From Dendrophyllia cribrosa (Eukaryota > Cnidaria > Anthozoa > Scleractinia > Dendrophylliidae): a DNA stretch of 64,000 nucleotides. The notes beneath the pieces were generated by a model. That model searched no databases. It saw only the letters and a list, made by a program, of their open reading frames with translations, and had not been told where the DNA came from. The position numbers and the translations under genes are program-made. Shown one piece after another: positions 59,097 through 64,000 of this stretch (its first letter is position 1; every line of letters starts with the position of its first letter). The DNA lies in NCBI GenBank assembly GCA_024195265.1, contig JAJLRJ010000005.1:31333252-31397251 (forward strand), written 5' to 3'.

Positions 59097-62000
59097 TCGC
59101 AGTACACTTGTGGCAAGTCTAAAATTTAGGAAGGCAGTGAATATGCAATAACCTAAGGTAATATAGAATTGGAAAAAGCGTGTTTTTTGGAAGTGAATTG
59201 TTGATACATATTCTGGGGGGGGGGAGGGGGGGAGTACTCCCGACAATTAAGGGTAGGTGTGTGCCGCCTGAAGCATCAAAAGCAACCATTATAAACAATT
59301 GATAATTTTGTTTTACGAAATAATAGATTTCAATATATATTTTCTTGCTTTAAGTCTGCTATATTCTTTGCTAATTGAGCTACGTTGAGCACTCTAAGGC
59401 AACTCTCTTGCGTCAGGATTTCAATGCGATAAAGCTACGTTGAGCACTCTAAGGTATCTGTCTTGTCCGCTTCACGATTTGAATGTGATGGGAATAACAC
59501 ACCGACTGATTGATATTCCTCTTCTTTTTATAAGCGGAGAACGTTTTCTCTGTCTTGCTTGCCACTAAAATAATACATTGTCTTTTTGTTTGTTTTGTCA
59601 ATTAGCTCCCATATAGTGCCAATATTTTTTCCTTTAAAAAAAAATCAACACGCTGAAATCGCTTATAATGCTTGCTTGATAAACTTTTGTTAACTAAATC
59701 AGCAAAATTATTACGTCTTTTGCATACTATTGCATAATCAAACCGTAATAGCAATGATTCAGTGTTCCAAAATAGAACAAAAGCCAAATCCATACTCTTG
59801 CACAATCAAATGGGAACATTTTTAGTTAGCTGAATACGCAAAATCTCACCTCTATTGCATACTATTGCATAATCATGACACCTCAACATTTAATAACCAT
59901 TCAAAATTGAAATTTCTCTTTAATAATCAAACCGTAATAGGAATGATTCAGTATTCCAATGACTACTGAAAAGGGACATTAACGTTAATTTTGCAGAAAA
60001 GCAAATCCATTGTATAATACAATCAAATTAGGCCCCTTCACGAGCGACGCATGAAAATAGAACGCGTGTTTTATTTCCGATTTGACAGCCTTGTCAGATA
60101 AATGACCACAAGTTGCTTCTTATTGTCTAAAATTAATTGCCGACTCGCTTAAGCTACCTGCTTTGGTGGCTTAAATTTAACTAGAGTTTAACTCAATTAA
60201 GCTGACTCGCTTAACTTTAAGCAAATTGGAAAACCAACTCTTTTGCTCTTCATGGTTAGTCATCAACGTATCGCAGAACATTCCTCACAATTTTTCTTTT
60301 CACGAACATTTCCGGTTGTCACTCGCTAAGCGACTTGAAAAATCGCTCTTCAGGGTTAGTCATCCCGGGTACACAACGTATCGCAGAACATTCCTGACAA
60401 TTTTTCTTTTCACGACATTTCCACTTGTCACTCGCTAAGCGACTTCAAAAATCGCTCCTCGCGGTTAATCTTCCCGAGTAGACAAGGTATCGCAGAACAT
60501 TCCTGCCAATTTCTAGAATTTTCTATCAATTTTCTATTTAAGTGCTTAAAACCACAAAAACAATAAATCCATGATAAGAAACAATCTGTCAGGCGATGAG
60601 GTCATAGCTTTAAAACATTTGTAAAACAACTCTGCTATAAACCCGCGTATAAACCTCAGAAAGCGAACAAACATACAAGGTGAAATTTCTTAGCTTCGTC
60701 GAGCGCGGAAAATGTCAGCTATAAACCTCAAAAAGCAAACAAAGATACAGGGTGAAATTTCTTAGCTTCGTCGAGCGCGGAAAATGTCAAAGCGCAACTC
60801 ACCCAAATCACTGTAAATAAGAACTGTACGCGAAAAATGTCAAAGCGCAATTCACGCAAATCACTGTAAATAAGAACTGTAATACCCTTGTGGTGAGATC
60901 ATAGCTCTAAGAACTGTAATGCCTTTGTGGTAACGTAACGTAAGACATAACAAGTTCATGACAATTCAATACCCTAGGGAAATTAACAATAGGTCCGGGG
61001 GTGCCCCTCAAAAATTTTAGTGGCGGTATGTGACGCACTTCTTGAAATCCTAACCTGTTTAACCCAACGTATCCTCGGTGCCCTAATATAGCTTCTATAA
61101 AAAAAAAATAAGTACCCCCCCCCCCCCCCCGGACAAATGTTAACAAAACTAAACAAAGAACCTTTGTTAACAACTTTTGCCCCTTTTTTTCGTTGTGAAT
61201 CGTACATCTCGTTTATGCGCAAGCGCATTAACGAGATAAAAATAGCCCGGTCGTCAATATTAATCTTAATTCTTGTGCTTCCGACCTTTCACCTATTAGT
61301 TAAGTTTCATCTTAGTTAAGCTTGTTCAGAGGGTCTTCAGAGGGCGCCGCTGTTAGGCTAAGCCTAACTATATATATTAGCTTTTTCGTAACCAAGCGTA
61401 ATAATTTATCCGTATAGTTTCTTATCGCGTATTTGTGTATATTTTCTAGTTCTTACGGAGTTTGTATGACAAATTATCTAAGAAGAAAATAAAGGCCTTC
61501 AAACAGCAGTTAAAAGAACTCGTTTTGAAATTCACAGAAGCAAAAGTTATATACAGGTTTGACTGTAGATTTAACCTTAACCTGGATAGCACTAGCACTG
61601 ATAGAGCACTAGCATGCAGAGAGGGAGATGTCGGCCGGGTTCAAATTCCGCTCGAACTACAAACCAGGACCTGAAAGTAACTGGTAAGATTATGCTGGTT
61701 GTGCTTGTCTAAGTTCAAATGATCGCGTCATTGAACGGTCACGTTACATCGTTGGCCTTGTTTCCCATATAGTTTCTTATTAATATACTTTTCCAAATGC
61801 TTTTTCAGCGTCCAAGGTGACGCTAAAAATAACATATTACTTTTTAAAAAGAGAAGGGCAGGTGGCTGTGGTCTGTCTTGTTTCACGTTTATGTTCTTTG
61901 GAGATATTAGCGTACTTTTCTAAAATCCGAAGTAAAATATAGTGTGTCTGTAAGTGATAAAGAAAGCGTGTGTATGTGAAGGGTCTCTTATGCTCGGGGT

Positions 62001-63453
62001 AAAACTTGGAAGGTCGCGCATTAAAACGCCACAATAATGAAGTTTAAGGACGTTACATCATAGTCTACCCTAATTCGTCGGCTATATCGTAGAACTCATC
62101 ATGTTGATAGATTCCTCCTCCCCAGTTCCTCACGACATTCATGTTTGCGTCAACTGCGGACTGGAGAAGATTCCTGAGAACTGAACTTGTTACACGGTCC
62201 TCAAAGGCATCTAGGAAGGAGACAAATGAACTTTATTGTATTTTTCTAGCAATCAGTTCAACTGATTGGACCCATTTTGGACCCATTTTGACCGCCCCCC
62301 CCCACCCAACAAAAGGTGCCATTGCATTTCGTCAGTGAGTGATTTTTTTCGATTTTGAAGCTCTTAAACACTGCTCCAACTTGTAATGATTCAAATGAAT
62401 GACACATCTTCAAATATACAAGTTAGGCAGAAGTCACTGTCAGCAAAGCGAGATCTTGTCATACCTGCTGGAATCCAATTGGCTCCTTTGAGAAATATTG
62501 CTAAATCATTTATTTCAAAGTGAAATCCTAGACCTGAAAAAAATATAATTCAAAGGAACATATCAACGTTTTACTTCTACACATCCTTGTATGCATGTAC
62601 ATAAAACATTATTCAGACCCCCTGCACCCGCCCCCTGGGGGATACTCAACAAAGCTTTGTATGGGGATGCTCCGACCCGAGGTCCAAATCCTTACGCATT
62701 TTTATACCGTTTTTGACAGAAAAGGTACCCTTTCATATACTTTCCATAGAAAATGGTACCCCTTTCATATACCTAAAGAAGAAACACGACATCTCTTTAC
62801 TGCACCCTTGAAATAAACTTATGGAACGATATCCATAGGAAACATCAAGCGTTACCACTATTGAACGTGCATCTGTCCTTTTTATATACCTAAATGGCAG
62901 TTTTCCCTACCCTTTTCTATACTTCAACTCCTGAAATCCCTACCCTTTTATATACCTCCAGCCTCAAAAAGGTACCCAGGTTTGGGCAGAGCATCCCCAT
63001 ATTTAACTGTAGGCCTCGTCGGCTAAAATTAGGCGATATCACGCGCGCTTTCGCGCTATAATAGTTTTATAATCAGATTCAACACATTGATAACAAAGCA
63101 CAGTTTGAAGAAAACATATCGAGGCCGGTCCGTCATTTTTGCATTCTCTTGTCAAAATGCGAAATTTACATCCATCGTTGGATATACGTCATGTAGACAT
63201 AGCGTATATCGATACCTTTTTGACCATATTTGGGCAGTGTATCAATGTGTTGAATTATAAAGCCCATTATAGGGAGAACCCCCCCCCCCCCCCCCCCGGG
63301 CACCCGCCTCGGCAACCTCAAACATACCAAGAGTATTGTTGAGTACTAACCTGGGGCACCCTTTATTGGTTCCTGTACAAGATTTACTTTTCTAAAACCA
63401 ATTTTTTGACTGATGCTTGATTGCTCTTCACCAGTGTTATCCATAAAGAGAAC
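39786..63453 (-). CDS. MANBA: Beta-mannosidase, lysosomal, GH2 (5' part outside window)
   Basis: Exo-hydrolase removing terminal beta-1,4-mannose from N-glycan fragments in lysosomes. Exons 5' to 3': 63453-63351, 62533-62465, 62210-62069, 54561-54468, 52251-52172, 51039-50991, 49841-49700, 48003-47824, 47040-46943, 45997-45929, 45363-45329, 44163-44103, 43296-43195, 43000-42899, 42425-42243, 41384-41238, 39872-39786. They give 580 residues plus stop, all phases consistent. Family blocks in order: [60 protein letters not shown] (first Glu is the acid/base residue of GH2), [21 protein letters not shown] (Glu nucleophile), [35 protein letters not shown] and the C-terminus SLYDLYT. Length from the first visible exon matches the human enzyme. 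One exon is only 35 nt (45329-45363). Residues before about 320, including the signal peptide, lie beyond the right edge. Confidence 0.96.
40440..40673. repeat. Inverted GAGCGGAG words and a 7-bp tandem repeat
   Basis: TGCGAGCGGAG...CTCCGCTCGC flank about 50 bases near 40450-40510; then CCTCGCA is repeated about eight times at 40617-40673. Both are in the last MANBA intron. Confidence 0.7.
41953..42215 (+). mobile_element. Full-length MITE carrying CCAAT and E2F-like sites
   Basis: TIRs AGAGC(A/G)GTTTTCAATTGAGT at both ends. Inside are several CCAAT boxes (GGCCAATCAC, GAACCAATCAG, TAGCCAATCG) and GGCGCCAAGCGCGGGAAAAC, which holds two E2F-type words (TTGGCGCC and TTTCCCGC on the opposite strand). 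263 bp, no coding. It sits in the MANBA intron between exons 42425-42243 and 41384-41238. Confidence 0.7.
43463..43673. mobile_element. MITE with iterated TCGCC/GCGAC words
   Basis: Ends TTAAAGCCAGCGATACACCAGGC and inverse TTAAGCCAGGGACATACTAGGC. The body repeats (A)TCGCC/GGCGA and CGACGAGCG. Confidence 0.5.
43978..44092. mobile_element. Partial CCAAT/E2F-word MITE next to a MANBA exon
   Basis: CAAGCGCGGGAAAATGCGTGCGAGCAAGTCACGATT, CTGATTGGTTGAGAAAGTGGCG and AAGCCAATCACAAA match the family. Its end is about 10 bases from exon 44163-44103, at the donor side. Confidence 0.6.
44470..44625 (-). pseudogene. Penelope-type 3' trailer remnant
   Basis: ATCGCGACGTTTCGACTGCT...AGTCTTCATCAGGCGATG on the plus strand; minus strand reads PDED...SKRRDQH. 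The ACGTTTCGAC-spacer-GTCTTCA arrangement is shared with 16175-16205. Fragment only. Confidence 0.3.
44690..45290. repeat. Minisatellite, unit about 31-36 bp
   Basis: At least fifteen imperfect copies of TTTGTGC(AGT/CGG)TATATTTTTATCTGTGCAAGG. It creates long false open frames (repeating KVCAVIF). It fills most of the MANBA intron between exon 44163-44103 and the 35-nt exon 45363-45329. Confidence 0.9.
46201..46310. mobile_element. Hairpin MITE
   Basis: TTATTGACTGAGT...GGACGGGAAAATATTTG pairs with CAAATATTTTCCCGTCC...ACTCAGTCAATAA, leaving a short loop. Confidence 0.65.
46375..46615. repeat. 82-bp tandem repeat, three copies
   Basis: GAGCATCACGCCGGGGATCG then ACCGAGCGAGCGAAAGTAAT and ACGAACTTGTTTTCGTGATT, starting at 46384, 46466 and 46548. 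The copies are nearly identical, so recent. Located in a MANBA intron. Confidence 0.9.
47618..47775. mobile_element. MITE with iterated GCAACGTTGC words
   Basis: Starts TAAAGGCCCGAACACACGGTG; TTGCAACGTTGCACGCAAC, GACGTTGCGCGCAAC and TTGCGCGCAACGTTGCAAG follow. Right border unclear. It lies about 50 bases beyond the donor of exon 48003-47824. Confidence 0.45.
48276..48620. repeat. Diverged tandem duplication, period about 215 bp
   Basis: AAATATTCCAT(C)...TTAAAGACTGAATT...GGCTAA...AGAATTTATCTGC occurs at about 48303 and 48512 in the same order. Confidence 0.5.
49276..49665. mobile_element. MITE with iterated GAAACATGTT words and a nested piece
   Basis: Ends GCCGTGTTCACACTAGGGCGAAACATGTT and the loosely inverted right part (GTAAACATGTTTACGGGAAA..GTTTCGTTGAAACATG..GATGTAAACACAAC). 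Inside, 49311-49420 starts another word-iterating piece (AACCGTTTTTGGTTGGTTGG). It ends about 35 bases from exon 49841-49700. Confidence 0.4.
50045..50395 (+). pseudogene. Penelope-type GIY-YIG endonuclease remnant
   Basis: Plus strand: [20 protein letters not shown]...[17 protein letters not shown], then a TAA, then in frame [20 protein letters not shown] and [11 protein letters not shown]. Reading resumes after a shift at [12 protein letters not shown]. This is the YIG half and tail of Penelope-like endonuclease domains (family memory). It is inactivated by the stop and frameshift. Lies in a MANBA intron, antisense to the gene. Confidence 0.6.
50421..50576. mobile_element. Palindromic MITE with CRE-, YY1- and E-box-like sites
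   Basis: TAGAGCGTTTTCAC(T/G)TGACGTCA... and inverse ...GTGAGTGAAAACGCTCTATA. Inside: TGACGTCA (CRE), GCCGCCATATTGG and CCAACATGGCTGCCAT (YY1-like) and GTCACGTGAG (E-box). Confidence 0.65.
51190..52055. mobile_element. Two copies of a MITE with iterated GCGATTT words
   Basis: Copies at about 51190-51478 and 51708-52055, same orientation: GCGATTTNTG(T)GAT, TTTTGTCGCGCTC(T/C)TCAATGCAACTTT, CTGCGATTT, CCGCCAAGT, TTCACACACGCGATTT/GTTTACACAAGCGATTT and TGTAAACGGGCCTTAA. Ends carry (G)ACCCGTTTACA and the inverse AAACGGGCCTTAA. Located in the MANBA intron between exons 52251-52172 and 51039-50991. Confidence 0.6.
52585..52696. mobile_element. Hairpin MITE
   Basis: GATCATGGCTCGTGTACGACGAC and inverse GTCGTCGTACATGAGCCATGAC at the ends, with TGTATTGTGTTAGG-type words between. 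Confidence 0.6.
53315..53739. mobile_element. Two adjacent TIR MITEs
   Basis: First (53315-53604): ATTACATCCATTTTGAAATC and its inverse, with AAATCGCATCTT repeated inside. Second (53609-53739): GGCAATTGAACT...GTGCAATTTTGGTCCGAAATCATAC and its imperfect inverse. Both lie in the large MANBA intron. Confidence 0.6.
54060..54424. mobile_element. MITE with iterated CGCAAGT words
   Basis: Ends TTAAGCCCTGGCCAAACG and inverse AAAGCCCTGTGCAAACGG. The word CGCAAGT or its complement ACTTGCG occurs more than ten times inside. It ends about 45 bases from the donor of exon 54561-54468. Confidence 0.55.
55329..57776 (+). repeat. Tandem pair of 1.28-kb repeat units (copies B and C)
   Basis: Unit B 55329-56610; unit C starts at 56611 directly after TATATATATT and is interrupted at 57776; its last part continues at 61238-61381. 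Both carry GGCCNAAGGCCCGG hairpins, CCCCATACTCATAGAACCTA, AGCGGAGGACTAGCTCGCGG and a short frame with LIKGYS(G/E)AALVEK and [15 protein letters not shown], ending at AAAG|GTAAAAC. The copies are far more alike than either is to copy A (24816-25974). They lie in the 7.5-kb MANBA intron. Confidence 0.8.
57777..61237. mobile_element. 3.46-kb Helentron-like non-autonomous element
   Basis: Inserted in repeat unit C: unit B reads GCTAAAATTGAAAAATAGCC uninterrupted, unit C stops at AAAATT (57776) and resumes AAAAATAGCC at 61238. ATCTCGTTAATGCG lies 22 bases inside the left junction (57799-57812); its exact inverse CGCATTAACGAGAT is flush with the right junction (61224-61237). The hairpin TGCGCAAGCGCA (61215-61226) overlaps it. 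Asymmetric inverted repeats, a terminal hairpin, no clear target duplication and internal minisatellites are Helentron/Helitron2 traits. No Rep/helicase frame. It includes the relative of the 1.5-4.7 kb element (about 57880-58510). Confidence 0.6.
59370..60890. repeat. Internal tandem repeats of the 57.8-61.2 kb element
   Basis: AGCTACGTTGAGCACTCTAA twice (59380, 59433); TTGCATACTATTGCATAATCA twice (59718, 59843) and CAAACCGTAATAG(C/G)AATGATTCAGT twice (59739, 59927); a unit of about 120 bp with GTATCGCAGAACATTCCT three times (60260, 60377, 60487); GGTGAAATTTCTTAGCTTCG twice and CAAATCACTGTAAATAAGAA twice (60680-60885). Confidence 0.75.
61238..61381 (+). repeat. Displaced end of repeat unit C
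   Basis: Near-identical to 56471-56610 (AATAGCCCGGTCGTCAATAT through GGCTAAGCCTAACTATATAT). Together with 56611-57776 it rebuilds one full unit. Confidence 0.8.
62632..63005. mobile_element. MITE with ATGGGGATGCTC inverted ends
   Basis: TTTGTATGGGGATGCTC at the left and inverse GAGCATCCCCATATTT at the right; ACCCTTT(T/C)ATATACCT words recur inside in one orientation. It lies in the MANBA intron between exons 63453-63351 and 62533-62465. Confidence 0.55.
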
Positions 63454-64000
63454 CTGTGTTGGATTTAATCAATCACTAAGTAACTTCGTACTCAACTATC
63501 ATACTATACATGGAAAGATTCAGGTGACTCATGTCCTAGCTCAACACAAGTCTCTCTGCAGCCCATTCGTTATAATCTTTCACTCGCGTGGGTGGAACTG
63601 GTCAACATGGTTTCATACCTACATGTATCTTCAATGTTTATTGCTCCTGGGAAAGAAGAGGGCAACCAGCACTCTCCATCGTACGCTGTTCCTTGCAACA
63701 GTACTTTTGCCCATCAGTTACAATTTTTTGCTCATGACAAGCTCATTCAGTCAATGTACGTACAGGGTTTTTGTTAAGGTTTGCAATTTAGCTAAAACTT
63801 TAAAACATGCAAATTTAGGTAATGTACATTATTTTCGGAGCTCTTACTGGTGTTACTTTCAGTCAAAAATCTGATTCATAGTCAGAATCACAAATTTTCC
63901 TAAAAAAAAAATAGCCAGGACAAGAATTGAAATAGCCAAGTAGAGGTCCCAGGTCTAACAAAAAACCCTGATGTACATCAAGAGAACATGTTTCATATAT
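63454..64000. other. MANBA: MANBA intron running off the window
   Basis: No further MANBA exon could be found before the edge; short open frames here have no family likeness. Confidence 0.4.

Overview
The window is eukaryotic nuclear DNA: AT-rich, with long introns and dense mobile-element debris. Two conserved metazoan genes run head-to-tail on the minus strand, both split into many short exons with readable GT/AG borders. The repeats (Penelope-type GIY-YIG remnants, hAT elements, many hairpin MITEs, frequent TACATGTA words) make an anthozoan cnidarian, probably a stony coral, the best guess. That is inference, not proof.

Layout. 1-9.7 kb: intergenic repeats, including a THAP-domain remnant and a Penelope-type reverse-transcriptase remnant between long inverted repeats (2.06-4.55 kb), a TIR element (5.53-6.83 kb) and a candidate first exon of an unknown gene (9.55-9.61 kb). 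9785-10284 is an assembly gap. 10.4-34.1 kb: NNT, mitochondrial proton-translocating NAD(P) transhydrogenase, minus strand. Fourteen coding exons are visible (1049 codons, all phases consistent); only the last ~50 residues are missing, probably in the gap. One NNT intron carries, on the opposite strand, an intronless TP53INP/DOR-like gene (13.04-13.96 kb) and a broken partial copy of it. Other NNT introns hold a 3.45-kb hAT element with a dead transposase, Penelope debris and several hairpin MITEs. 34.1-39.6 kb: intergenic, with nested transposons and copies of a MITE rich in CCAAT and E2F-type sequences. 39.8 kb to beyond the right edge: the C-terminal two thirds (580 residues, 17 exons) of a lysosomal beta-mannosidase (MANBA) on the minus strand; the N-terminal exons lie outside the window. 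Its introns carry a minisatellite, an 82-bp tandem repeat, iterated-word MITEs, a tandem pair of 1.28-kb repeats, and a 3.46-kb element with asymmetric terminal inverted repeats inserted in the second of them.

The two main genes do not form a pathway: NNT makes NADPH in mitochondria, MANBA removes beta-mannose from N-glycan remnants in lysosomes. The nested TP53INP-like gene would belong to autophagy and stress signalling. The most interesting material is the mobile-element layer: a THAP plus RT composite, MITEs carrying iterated transcription-factor-like words, and a Helentron-like insertion whose pre-insertion site is preserved next to it.
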